Source: Microbacterium natoriense (GTDB lineage Bacteria > Actinomycetota > Actinomycetes > Actinomycetales > Microbacteriaceae). From it: 64,000 nucleotides of DNA. This document shows, piece after piece, positions 47,511-55,625 of the stretch (the stretch's first letter is position 1; every line of letters begins with the position of its first letter). The stretch spans positions 558,001 through 622,000 of the forward strand of contig NZ_JAUSXV010000001.1 in the NCBI RefSeq assembly GCF_030816295.1, in the 5' to 3' direction. Both the position numbers and the translations under genes were made by a program. The notes under the pieces are model-generated. The model did not search any database, had not been told where the DNA came from, and saw only the letters and a list, made by a program, of their open reading frames with translations.

Positions 47511-48116
47511 GTGCGTCAGTCCCGGAAGCCCGCCGTCCTGCGCGGCTTCGCGGCGTCGGCGCTGGCGATCTTCGTGGCTCTCGCCGGGCACGTCACGGCC
47601 GGCGGCACCATGCCCGGCCCTCTGGGCATCCTGGTGCCGTGGGTGCTGTCCTTCATGGTCTGCGTGCTGCTGGCCGGCCGCCGGCTCTCGGCCGTGCGGC
47701 TGAGCGTCTCGGTCGCCGTGAGCCAGTTCCTCTTCCACGCGCTGTTCGTCCTGGGCACGATCACGCCCTCAGGGACCGTCGGCGGTCACGTGCACGGCGC
47801 ACCGCTGCAGCTTCCTCCGACGGAGGGGCTCAGCGCCACCGCGGCGGCAGACGGCATGATGTGGTTCGGGCACCTCGTCGCGGCGCTGATCACGATCGTC
47901 GCCCTGCATCGTGGCGAGAGCATGCTGCTCGCTCTGCGCGATCTCGCGGAGCAGAGCGTCCGCTGGTTGCGTCGTCGCATCGACGCGATCCTCTTCACGC
48001 CGACCCCCTCGCCTGTCGGCTCCCCGACTGCGTCCCGCGAACCCGAGGCCCTTCGCGACCTCGCATTCCTCTCCCCTTTCCGCGGGCGCGCTCCGCCGGT
48101 TCTCGCCGCCGTCTGA
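47511..48116 (+). CDS. Hypothetical membrane protein near copper genes
   Basis: 201 residues from GTG 47511. The first 130 residues contain four hydrophobic stretches. Several His residues lie near the membrane segments (AGHVTAGGTMPG, GGHVHGAPLQLPP, WFGHLVAALITIVALHRGE), which could bind metal. The C-terminal 60 residues are basic and Pro/Ser-rich. CATAAT (47499-47504) lies 6 bases before the GTG, suggesting a leaderless mRNA and a separate promoter. It precedes CopC and PCuAC genes, so a copper role is possible but not shown. Confidence 0.72.
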   Translation: MRQSRKPAVLRGFAASALAIFVALAGHVTAGGTMPGPLGILVPWVLSFMVCVLLAGRRLSAVRLSVSVAVSQFLFHALFVLGTITPSGTVGGHVHGAPLQLPPTEGLSATAAADGMMWFGHLVAALITIVALHRGESMLLALRDLAEQSVRWLRRRIDAILFTPTPSPVGSPTASREPEALRDLAFLSPFRGRAPPVLAAV

Positions 48117-48240
48117 TCCGCGTCGTCGCGACTCCTCCGAGTCCTTCGGCGATTCCCGTCGCGTGCCATCCGGCGCAGCCGGTGTCGCGATTCCCGTCCG
48201 AGGCGTCGATCGACGACGCCCGTCGAGAGGTCCGTCCTGC

Positions 48241-48852
48241 ATGTCCCCTGTCCGCAGATTCGCGGCGGGTGCGCTCGCGGCGGTCGTCGTGATCCTCGCG
48301 ACCGCCCTGCCTGCATCCGCTCATGATTCGCTCACCTCGAGCACACCCGAAACCGACGAAAGGCTCTCCGCCCCGCCCGACGGCATCTCGCTCACCTTCA
48401 GCGGCGAGCTGCTCACGCTCGGCGATTCGATGACGGGCGCCGTGGTGCTCGTCGTGGACGAGGAGGGCCGGGAATGGGCTGACGGCGACGCCGTCGTGAA
48501 CGGCAACAGCGTCACGCTGGCGGTGAAGCCGGGCATGCCCGAGGCGGGCTACCAGGTGCGCTGGCAGGTCATCTCCGAGGATGGGCATCCGATCTCGGGA
48601 GTCATCCCGTTCACGATCGGCGACGCAGCGCCGATGAAGGGCGAACAAGCGGGAACCGGCGGTGCGAACCCACCGTCGACGACGACGGATCAAGCGGCTG
48701 ACGAAGCCGACGGTGCGGTGCGGACGCTGCTCGTCGCTGCAGGCGGAGCGGCCGTCGCCGCGATCGCCTACCTCCTCTATCGATTCCTCCGTCGCCGGAA
48801 GGCGACGGCCGCGGCGCCCGACGAGGGCGACCCTGCGGACTCTCAACTCTGA
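48241..48852 (+). CDS. CopC-family copper-binding protein
   Basis: 203 residues. A signal peptide cut after ASA puts His28 at the mature N-terminus (HDSLTSSTPETDERL), a CopC copper ligand. The beta-barrel continues with ISLTFSGELLTLGDSM and ISEDGHPISGVIPFTI, with the second His. A membrane helix at about 163-185 and a basic end anchor it. It carries copper outside the membrane. It lies 11 bases before the PCuAC gene. Confidence 0.88.
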   Translation: MSPVRRFAAGALAAVVVILATALPASAHDSLTSSTPETDERLSAPPDGISLTFSGELLTLGDSMTGAVVLVVDEEGREWADGDAVVNGNSVTLAVKPGMPEAGYQVRWQVISEDGHPISGVIPFTIGDAAPMKGEQAGTGGANPPSTTTDQAADEADGAVRTLLVAAGGAAVAAIAYLLYRFLRRRKATAAAPDEGDPADSQL

Positions 48853-48863
48853 AAGGCAACAAC

Positions 48864-49383
48864 ATGGACACCACTGCAAAGAAATCGACCCTGCACGTGG
48901 CCGCGGTGATCGCGGCCGCCATGCTCGCACTCACCGGCTGTGCATCGGCCTCGCCCGCGGCGGAAGCCGAGAAGGTCGCCGCCGCCGACACCGTCACGAT
49001 CGATGACCGCCTGGGTCAAGGCGGCGGACGAGGGCATGTCCGCTGGATTCGGGATGCTCCGCAACTCCGGAGAACAGGACGTGACCGTCGTCTCGGCGCA
49101 GACCGAAGCGTCGAGCATGGTCGAGTTGCACGAAACCGTCGAGAACGACGCCGGCGAGATGGTGATGCGCGAGCGAGAGGGCGGTTTCGTCATTCCGGCC
49201 GGAGGCACGCTCACACTGGAGCCGGGGGCGAACCACATCATGCTGATGGATCTGGCGAAGCCGCTGAAGGCCGGAGACGAAGTGGCCTTCACGCTGACGT
49301 TCTCCGATGGCTCGACGGTCGACTTCACGGCACCGGTCAAGGACTACTCCGGCGCCAACGAGAACTACGACACGGATCAGTGA
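48864..49383 (+). CDS. PCuAC-type copper chaperone lipoprotein, with an apparent frameshift
   Basis: The start gives a lipoprotein signal with LTGC (MDTTAKKSTLHVAAVIAAAM) and ADTVTIDD; the conserved remainder AWVKAADEGMSAGFGMLRNS runs in another frame to TGA 49381. One extra C at about 49007 separates them; without it the protein has 172 residues. Copper-binding residues are visible in MVELHETV, MVMREREGGF and NHIMLMDL, the H-M-x10-M-x21-H-x-M layout. The chaperone would deliver Cu(I) outside the cell. Its stop overlaps the next ATG (TGATG). Confidence 0.82.
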
Positions 49384-50606
49384 TGTCGGCGCCCCTCGAG
49401 GGCGCTCGATCCGACCGCGCCGGTTCCTCCCGGCGGCAGTTCCTCCTCGGAGGGGCTGTCGCCGGGCTGGGGGCGGCGGCTGCGGTCGGCATCGACTACG
49501 CCCTGAATCAGAAACCGGCGCCCGCTGCGCCGTCCGAGCCGATGAACGGCGAAGAGAGCGTGCCGTTCTTCGGTGCGCACCAGGTGGGCGTCGACACTTC
49601 GGCTCAAGCCCACGGGATGTTCATCGCGCTCGACCTGTTCGACGCCGTCGACCGTGACGGGATCATCCGCCTGCTGCGGATCCTCACCGATGACGCGGCG
49701 AGGCTGACCCAGGGCAGGCCCGCCCTCGCCGACTCGGAACCCGAGCTCGCCGCGAGCCCCGCACGTCTCACCGTCACCTTCGGTTTCGGCGCGCGGCTCG
49801 TGGCGAGGGCGAGCGCGCAGTCGCCGGCCTGGCTCGCTCCCCTGCCGACCTTCGGGATCGACGAGCTGCAGCCGGAGTTCTCCGACGGAGACCTGCTCAT
49901 CCAGATCGCGGCCGACGACCCCCTCACCGTCGCGCACGCGGCGCGGATGCTGCTGAAGGACTCGAGGTCGTTCGCCGTCGTGCGCTGGACGCAGGCGGGC
50001 TTCCGCCGTGCGTACGGCACCGAGCGCCCGGGAACGACGATGCGCAACCTGTTCGGCCAAGTCGACGGCACGGCCAACCCGCGACCCGGCACCCAGGAGT
50101 TCGACGACGTCGTGTGGTCGCGCGACGGGTGGCTCGCCGGCGGGACCGGCGTCGTGATCCGACGCATCCGGATGGACCTCGACAAATGGGATCGCCTGGA
50201 TCGCAGCGGTCGAGAGGCGTCCGTCGGGCGCCGACTCTCGAACGGTGCGCCGCTCACCGGCGGCGAGGAGTTCGACGAGCCGGACTTCGACGCGAAGACG
50301 GCGATCGGCTTCCCGGTGATCCCTCAGTTCGCGCACATCCGGCGTGCGCGGGGGGAGGATGCCGAGAAGATCTTCCGGCGCGCCTACAACTACGAGGAGC
50401 GACCCATCGGCGCGGGACTGTCCGACTCCGGCCTGATCTTCGTGTCCTTCCAGGCCGACGTCGCGCGGCAATTCACGCCGATGCAGTGGCGCCTCGCCGA
50501 ACTCGACCTGTTGAACGAGTGGACGACGCCGATCGGCTCCGCGGTCTTCGCCGTCCCGCCCGGATGCGAAGAGGGCGGGTTCATCGGAGACACGCTCTTC
50601 GCCTGA
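49383..50606 (+). CDS. Dyp-type heme peroxidase, Tat-exported (EfeB-like)
   Basis: 407 residues. The Tat signal SSRRQFLLGGAVAGLGAAAAV starts it. DyP motifs are the distal GxxDG region NLFGQVDGTANPRPG with the catalytic Asp, the heme-ligand His in PQFAHIRRARG, and the end motif RPIGAGLSDSGLIFVSFQ. The EfeB branch is linked to iron or heme, and copper proteins precede it here. No EfeU or EfeO genes are nearby. Confidence 0.92.
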   Translation: MSAPLEGARSDRAGSSRRQFLLGGAVAGLGAAAAVGIDYALNQKPAPAAPSEPMNGEESVPFFGAHQVGVDTSAQAHGMFIALDLFDAVDRDGIIRLLRILTDDAARLTQGRPALADSEPELAASPARLTVTFGFGARLVARASAQSPAWLAPLPTFGIDELQPEFSDGDLLIQIAADDPLTVAHAARMLLKDSRSFAVVRWTQAGFRRAYGTERPGTTMRNLFGQVDGTANPRPGTQEFDDVVWSRDGWLAGGTGVVIRRIRMDLDKWDRLDRSGREASVGRRLSNGAPLTGGEEFDEPDFDAKTAIGFPVIPQFAHIRRARGEDAEKIFRRAYNYEERPIGAGLSDSGLIFVSFQADVARQFTPMQWRLAELDLLNEWTTPIGSAVFAVPPGCEEGGFIGDTLFA

Positions 50607-50747
50607 TGTCGTCCGCCTGGTCCCTTCTCGACCGGCGGAGGGGACGAGGCGGCGACGGGATACTCCGGCGGCCCCTTCCTGTCAACGGGCCTGCCCCGTG
50701 CGCGCCGCGCGCGGATGCTGGTCTCCACCTGAACAGGAGAGGAGAGC

Positions 50748-50951
50748 ATGATGATGAATCCCGAAGCCTTCCTGGGCCCCCAGGAGCCGCTCGTGCCCGA
50801 GGAAGCGCCCGACGACTTCAGCGAGGGGACGTTCCCGCCGGAGTCCGACCAACCCGAGACGCAGGGCGAGGATCCGCTCGACGCCGAGATCGGCGAGGAC
50901 GGGCAGGGCGATCTCGACCTCCAGGACGACGAGGTGGATGCCGAGCGCTGA
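50748..50951 (+). CDS. Small acidic hypothetical protein, 67 residues
   Basis: Rich in Asp, Glu, Pro and Gln (for example EEAPDDFSEGTFPPESDQPE), likely disordered. GGAGAGGAGAG precedes the ATGATGATG run at 50748, so the exact start is one of three. No recognised family. Confidence 0.6.
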   Translation: MMMNPEAFLGPQEPLVPEEAPDDFSEGTFPPESDQPETQGEDPLDAEIGEDGQGDLDLQDDEVDAER

Positions 50952-50968
50952 ACCCTCGGAAAGAGCCG

Positions 50969-51865
50969 TCAGGCGGACGCTGCGTCCCGCAGGCACTCCA
51001 GGAACGCCCCGCGGACCGCGCTCTCGTCGTCCCGCGTGCGCCAGGCGGCCAGGAGCCGTGTCGTCGGTGATCCGGCGAGGGGTACGACGGCGATGGACGG
51101 CGGCACCAGCTGGCGGACCGACTCCGGCAGGATGCTGATCCCCACACCCGCCGCCACGAACCCCAGCGCCGTCTCCTGGTGCACGACCTCTTCGACCACG
51201 CGCATGCGTCCCGCCTGAGCGAGGAGCTCGGTCACCCGATCGACGTAACCGGGCATCAGCGCGCGGGGGTAGGCGATCATCGGTTCGGCGATGACGTCCT
51301 GGAGGGAGGCCTCGGTGCGACCCGCGAGCGCATGGCCGGCGGGCAGGCACGCCACGAGACGCTCCTCGAAGACCACGGCTGTCGACAGCGAATCGGCGCC
51401 GACTCCCGTCCGAGGGAGCTCGTCGCGGACGATGCCGATGTCGAGAGTGCCCGCACGGAGACGGTCGAACTGCTCGCCCGAGGTGAGCGGCACGAGTGTG
51501 AGGCTCACCTTCGGGCGTCTGGCGCGGAACAGTCGGACGACCTCCGGCAGCACGGTGTAGTTGGCCGAGCTGACGAAGCCGGCCGTCAACTGACCGGAGA
51601 GTCCGCCGACGTAGTCGCGCATGTCCGCCCGCACCGCGTCGACCTCGTCGAGGATCCGCCGCGCGCTCTCCTGCAGATGCATGCCCGCAGCGGTGAGAGC
51701 GACGCGGCGCGTGCTGCGGACGAACAGCGGCGTGCCCACTTCTCGCTCGAGACGTCCGATCTGCACGCTCAGCGGCGGCTGTGACATATGCAGCTTCTGC
51801 GCCGCGCGCCCGAAGTGGAGCTCGTCCGCGACGGCCATGAAGTACCGCAGCTGACGCAGTTCCAT
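50969..51865 (-). CDS. LysR-family transcriptional regulator
   Basis: 298 residues. The N-terminal helix-turn-helix MELRQLRYFMAVADELHFGRAAQKLHMSQPPLSVQIGRLE and the C-terminal substrate-binding domain are standard LysR. ATG 51865 is used; GTG 51874 would add three residues. It diverges from the amine-oxidase genes, with a perfectly symmetric candidate operator between them, and probably activates them in response to an amine. Confidence 0.93.
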   Translation of the reverse strand: MELRQLRYFMAVADELHFGRAAQKLHMSQPPLSVQIGRLEREVGTPLFVRSTRRVALTAAGMHLQESARRILDEVDAVRADMRDYVGGLSGQLTAGFVSSANYTVLPEVVRLFRARRPKVSLTLVPLTSGEQFDRLRAGTLDIGIVRDELPRTGVGADSLSTAVVFEERLVACLPAGHALAGRTEASLQDVIAEPMIAYPRALMPGYVDRVTELLAQAGRMRVVEEVVHQETALGFVAAGVGISILPESVRQLVPPSIAVVPLAGSPTTRLLAAWRTRDDESAVRGAFLECLRDAASA

Positions 51866-51910
51866 TCCCGGCACGATACGCGCCGTGTATTACCGATCCG
51901 TTACGGCCGC

Positions 51911-51981
51911 ATTGCGAGCGAAACGCTATCAATTGAAGGTGGAAAAGGTATTTGACCTGGGGTTGTTCTGACGGCTTATCT
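51911..51981. promoter_or_regulatory. LysR-type operator and amine-oxidase promoter
   Basis: ATTG-N2-AGCG-N3-CGCT-N2-CAAT (51911-51933) is a symmetric inverted repeat with the T-N11-A character of LysR sites. The + promoter follows: TTGACC (51952-51957) and TTATCT (51976-51981), 18 bases apart. Confidence 0.6.
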
Positions 51982-52013
51982 GGTGGTGAAGCACCCGATT
52001 TGGAGGACCCGAC

Positions 52014-53168
52014 ATGGCCGCAGACCCCACCCCCGACACCCGCATCGACATGCTCTACCTCAGTGAGCCCGAGGTCATCGCTGCGGGCATGAAGGACATG
52101 GAGCGGTGCATGGAGGTCATGGAGGAAGTGCTCGTGCTGGTCGCCAAGGGCGACTATCGGATGGCGGGGAGCTCGGCGAACTCGCACGGCGCCCAGATCG
52201 GCTTCCCCTCGTCGTCGCCTTTCCCGACGATGCCTCTGGATGCAGCCGACCGGCGCTTCATGGCCATGCCGGCCTACCTCGGCGGCCGCTTCGACGTCGC
52301 CGGCGTCAAGTGGTACGGCTCGAACGTCGACAACCGCGACAAGGGTCTTCCGCGCTCGATCCACCTGATCGTGCTGAACGACAAGGAGACGGGGGCGCCC
52401 TTCGCCATCATGTCGGGCAATCTCGAGAGCGCCTATCGCACGGCGGCCGTGCCGGGAGCGGCGGCCAAGAAGCTGGCGTCCGTGAACGCGAAGTCCCTGG
52501 GCATCATTGGCCCAGGCGCCATGAACAAGAGCGCGCTGCACGCCATGACCACGGCGCGCCCCACGCTCGACACGATCCGCATCAACGGACGCCGTCGTTC
52601 CACTTCCGAGGCGTTCGCCGCCTATGTGAAGGCGCACTATCCGCAGTTCACGACGATCGAGATCGCGGAGACGGTCGAAGAGGCCGTGCGCGATTCCGAC
52701 ATCGTCTCCGAAGCGGTCACGGGTCTGGTCGGCTCGGAGAACTATCCGTACATCGACGGCGACTGGATCAAGCCGGGCGCGTTCCTCAGCCTGCCGGCCA
52801 ATCTGCGCATGGACAAGGAGTACACCACCTCCGGCAAGGCCCGGCTCATCGCAGACGCCAAGAAGATCTACGAGGCATGGGCCGAGGAGTACCCCTCGCC
52901 CTCGCACGAGACCGCCTTCGGCATGATCGGCCTGTACTGGCAGGACCTCATCGACGCAGGCGAGCTCGACGAGTCGCGCGTGGTCAACATCGGCGACGTG
53001 TTCGACGGCACCGCGGTCGGCCGCGAGTTCGACGAGCAGCCCGTGCTGTTCAGCGTGGGAGGCATGGGCGTCGAGGATGTCGCCTGGGCCAAGACCGTCT
53101 ACGAGAACGCGGTCGCGAAGGGCATCGGCACCACGCTGAAGCTCTGGGACGCGCCTGACCTGGTCTGA
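52014..53168 (+). CDS. Ornithine cyclodeaminase-family protein, tyramine oxidase subunit B-like
   Basis: 384 residues. The OCD/mu-crystallin fold is seen in GNLESAYRTAAVPGAAAKKLA, SLGIIGPGAMNKSALHAMT (Rossmann GxGxM) and VFDGTAVGREFDEQPVLFSVGGMGVEDVAWA. I recognise the type annotated as tyramine oxidase subunit B. A GGAGG site precedes ATG 52014. It is cotranscribed with a FAD amine oxidase whose gene begins 3 bases after its stop. Whether the two form one enzyme is inferred. Confidence 0.82.
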   Translation: MAADPTPDTRIDMLYLSEPEVIAAGMKDMERCMEVMEEVLVLVAKGDYRMAGSSANSHGAQIGFPSSSPFPTMPLDAADRRFMAMPAYLGGRFDVAGVKWYGSNVDNRDKGLPRSIHLIVLNDKETGAPFAIMSGNLESAYRTAAVPGAAAKKLASVNAKSLGIIGPGAMNKSALHAMTTARPTLDTIRINGRRRSTSEAFAAYVKAHYPQFTTIEIAETVEEAVRDSDIVSEAVTGLVGSENYPYIDGDWIKPGAFLSLPANLRMDKEYTTSGKARLIADAKKIYEAWAEEYPSPSHETAFGMIGLYWQDLIDAGELDESRVVNIGDVFDGTAVGREFDEQPVLFSVGGMGVEDVAWAKTVYENAVAKGIGTTLKLWDAPDLV

Positions 53169-53171
53169 CCC

Positions 53172-54362
53172 GTGCACGACATCGACAGGCGGGAGTCCGC
53201 CACCTACGCCGTCATCGGCGCCGGTCTCAGCGGAGCCTCGGTCGCCTGGCGCCTCGCGGCGTCCGGCGCCGACGTGATCGTTCTCGAGCGCGACGTGCCG
53301 GCATCCGCCCTCGGCAGCTCGCACGGTTCGGCGCGCATCTTCCGCTACGGCTATCTCGACCCGTTCTACGCAGGACTCGTCGTGCGGGCGAAGAGCTCGT
53401 GGGACGAGCTCGAAGCGGCGAGCGGCAGGCGGCTGATCACGCCGAGCGGGTCGCTGGATTTCGGCGCCGTGCGCGATCCGCGCGGGCTCGCCGAGGTCCT
53501 CGAGACGGTGGGAGTTGAGCACGAGCTGCTCTCGAGCGCGGATGCCGCGACCCGCTGGCCCGGGCTGCGCTTCGACACCGAGGTGCTCTGGCACCCGGGC
53601 GCGGGCGTCATCGACGCCGAGGAGTCGGTGACCGCGATGCTCGATCTGGCCCGCGCGGCCGGCGCCCAGGTGCGCACCGAGTGGGAGGTCGCATCCGTGC
53701 GGCACGGATTCACCGGCTACCTGGTCACGTCGACGACCGGCCGCACCGTGCACGCCGAGCAGGTGATCGTCGCCGCGGGCGGATGGCTGCCCGCGCTGCT
53801 GGGCGAGCTCGACCTGCCGCCGGGCTTCGCCGACGCGCTGCCCGAGTTCGAGGTGCGCCAGGAGAACGCGTTCCACTACAGGTATCGGGATCAGAGCGAG
53901 CGGGGCGAGCCCGCCCGAGGATCTCAGACCTCGTGGCCGACCTTCATCTACAAGGGCGAGGACATCCAGACCTACGGGCTGCCGGGAGGCCGAGACGCGG
54001 AGTTCGCCGGACAGAAGATCGCCGAGTACAACGGCGGCCGCGTCATCCGCTCCGCCCGCGATCAGGACGGCGCGGTCGATCCGGACAACCGCGGACGTGT
54101 GACCGGATTCGTCGAGGAGTTCGCGCCGGGGCTGCAGGCCGAGTCCTACGCGGAGACCACCTGCCTGTTCACGAACGTGCCACGCGACGACATGATCATC
54201 GATCGAGCCGCCGGGGTCACGATCCTCTCGCCGTGCTCAGGTCAGGGCGCCAAGTTCGCTCCCCTGCTCGGCGAACTCGTGCACGATCTCGTCGCCGGAA
54301 CCGGACGATCGTCCGAGCGATTCCGCGCCGTCGGGCAGCGCTTCGCGGGAGCACTGCGATGA
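53172..54362 (+). CDS. FAD-dependent amine oxidase (DAO family)
   Basis: 396 residues. The N-terminal dinucleotide fold YAVIGAGLSGASVAWRLA and SSHGSARIFRYGYLD, with the His-Gly-Ser-Ala-Arg pattern of monomeric sarcosine and N-methyltryptophan oxidases, identify a DAO-family enzyme with likely covalent FAD (Cys in SPCSGQGAKFAPLLG near the C-terminus). It would oxidise an amine, releasing H2O2 and ammonia or methylamine. It follows the OCD-family gene by 3 bases and overlaps the amidohydrolase gene by 4 (ATGA). Confidence 0.87.
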   Translation: MHDIDRRESATYAVIGAGLSGASVAWRLAASGADVIVLERDVPASALGSSHGSARIFRYGYLDPFYAGLVVRAKSSWDELEAASGRRLITPSGSLDFGAVRDPRGLAEVLETVGVEHELLSSADAATRWPGLRFDTEVLWHPGAGVIDAEESVTAMLDLARAAGAQVRTEWEVASVRHGFTGYLVTSTTGRTVHAEQVIVAAGGWLPALLGELDLPPGFADALPEFEVRQENAFHYRYRDQSERGEPARGSQTSWPTFIYKGEDIQTYGLPGGRDAEFAGQKIAEYNGGRVIRSARDQDGAVDPDNRGRVTGFVEEFAPGLQAESYAETTCLFTNVPRDDMIIDRAAGVTILSPCSGQGAKFAPLLGELVHDLVAGTGRSSERFRAVGQRFAGALR

Positions 54363-55576
54363 GCGGCGACGCAAGCGCCCTCCTCGCCCAGATCGCGCAC
54401 ATCGGCGTCGATCCGGAGCGCGGCGGATACACCCGACCCGTGTTCTCGGCTCCCGAGCTCGAACTGAGAGCCTGGTTCATCGCGCAGGCCGATCATCGCG
54501 GACTCGACGTCGAGATCGACGGCAACGGCGTGATCTGGGCGTGGTGGGATGCTCCCGACGCGCGTCGCGTCGACGCGATCGCCACGGGCTCGCATCTCGA
54601 CTCCGTCCCGGGCGGAGGCAACCTCGACGGACCGCTCGGCATCGCCAGCGCGCTCGCCGCCGTCGACGTCCTTCGAGAGCGCGGCATCCGGCCCGTGCGA
54701 CCTCTCGTCGTCGCGGCGTTCCCCGAGGAAGAAGGGTCGCGCTTCGGCATCGCCTGCCTCGGCACACGGCTGCTCGCCGGGCTCGTCGACCCGCAACGCG
54801 TGCGAGAGCTGCGCGACGACAAGGGGGTCACCTTCGCCGAGGCGGCGAGGGGCGCCGGTCTCGACCCCGCACTGATCGGCCCCGATGCCGCCCGCCTCGC
54901 AGCGATCTCCGCTTTCGTCGAGCTGCACGTTGAGCAGGGCCGAGGTCTCGAGGACCTGGGGCAGTCCGTCGCACTCGCGGGAGCGATCATCGCCCACGGC
55001 CGCTGGCACGTGCGCATCGACGGCCGTGGAGATCACGCCGGCGCCACCCGGATGGCCGATCGACAGGACCCGGTCGTGGTCGCCGCCGAGACGGTGCGCG
55101 CGCTCCGTGCGCACGCTCTCGTGGTCGACGACGCCCGCGGGACGATCGGCCGCATCAAGGTCACCCCCGGCGGCACCAACGTGATCGCGGCATCCGTCGA
55201 CCTGTGGATGGACGTCCGCCATCGCGACGAGCCGGCGGTCAGGCGCATCGTCGAGGAGGTGACCGCCGCGACCGAGCGGTCGGCCGCCGCAGAGGGCTGC
55301 ACGGTCAAGGTGACCGAGCAGTCGTTCTCCCCCACCGTCGCGTTCGACAACGGACTCCGCGAGCGGATGCACGCGGTGCTCCCCGACGCCCCCGTGCTCG
55401 ACACGGGCGCCGGGCACGACGCGGGCGTGCTCGCCGGAGTCATCCCCACCGGCATGCTCTTCGTCCGCAATCCGACCGGCGCCTCGCACACACCTGCCGA
55501 GGCCGCCAGGCCCGAGGACGTCGCGGTGGGCGTGATCGCGCTGGCCGACGTGCTCGAAACCCTGATCACCCGCTGA
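54359..55576 (+). CDS. M20-family amidohydrolase (allantoate/N-carbamoyl amino acid type)
   Basis: 405 residues. Metal ligands appear as TGSHLDSVPGGGNLDGPLG, FPEEEGSRFG and ELHVEQGRGLED; the lid domain has GRGDHAGATRMADRQDP. These enzymes split allantoate, ureidoglycolate or N-carbamoyl amino acids, releasing ammonia. The start overlaps the amine-oxidase stop. It belongs with a nitrogen-acquisition block that continues with AmtB and PII. Confidence 0.9.
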   Translation: MSGDASALLAQIAHIGVDPERGGYTRPVFSAPELELRAWFIAQADHRGLDVEIDGNGVIWAWWDAPDARRVDAIATGSHLDSVPGGGNLDGPLGIASALAAVDVLRERGIRPVRPLVVAAFPEEEGSRFGIACLGTRLLAGLVDPQRVRELRDDKGVTFAEAARGAGLDPALIGPDAARLAAISAFVELHVEQGRGLEDLGQSVALAGAIIAHGRWHVRIDGRGDHAGATRMADRQDPVVVAAETVRALRAHALVVDDARGTIGRIKVTPGGTNVIAASVDLWMDVRHRDEPAVRRIVEEVTAATERSAAAEGCTVKVTEQSFSPTVAFDNGLRERMHAVLPDAPVLDTGAGHDAGVLAGVIPTGMLFVRNPTGASHTPAEAARPEDVAVGVIALADVLETLITR

Positions 55577-55577
55577 C

Positions 55578-55598
55578 CCTTCGACAGGCTCAGGGGCC
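55578..55598. repeat. Dispersed 21-bp repeat, copy 3
   Basis: CTTCGACAGGCTCAGGGGC between the amidohydrolase and amtB; one base differs from copy 2. Confidence 0.65.
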
Positions 55599-55625
55599 CA
55601 CCCTCACAATCGAAAGGAGAACGAC

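Noticed and set aside
49008..49383. Calling PCuAC a true pseudogene
   Set aside because: All copper-binding residues are kept after the single-base break, which fits a sequencing indel better than decay.
50682..53876. 1064-residue minus-strand frame
   Set aside because: Covers LysR in another frame, the OCD gene and part of the oxidase; a GC shadow.
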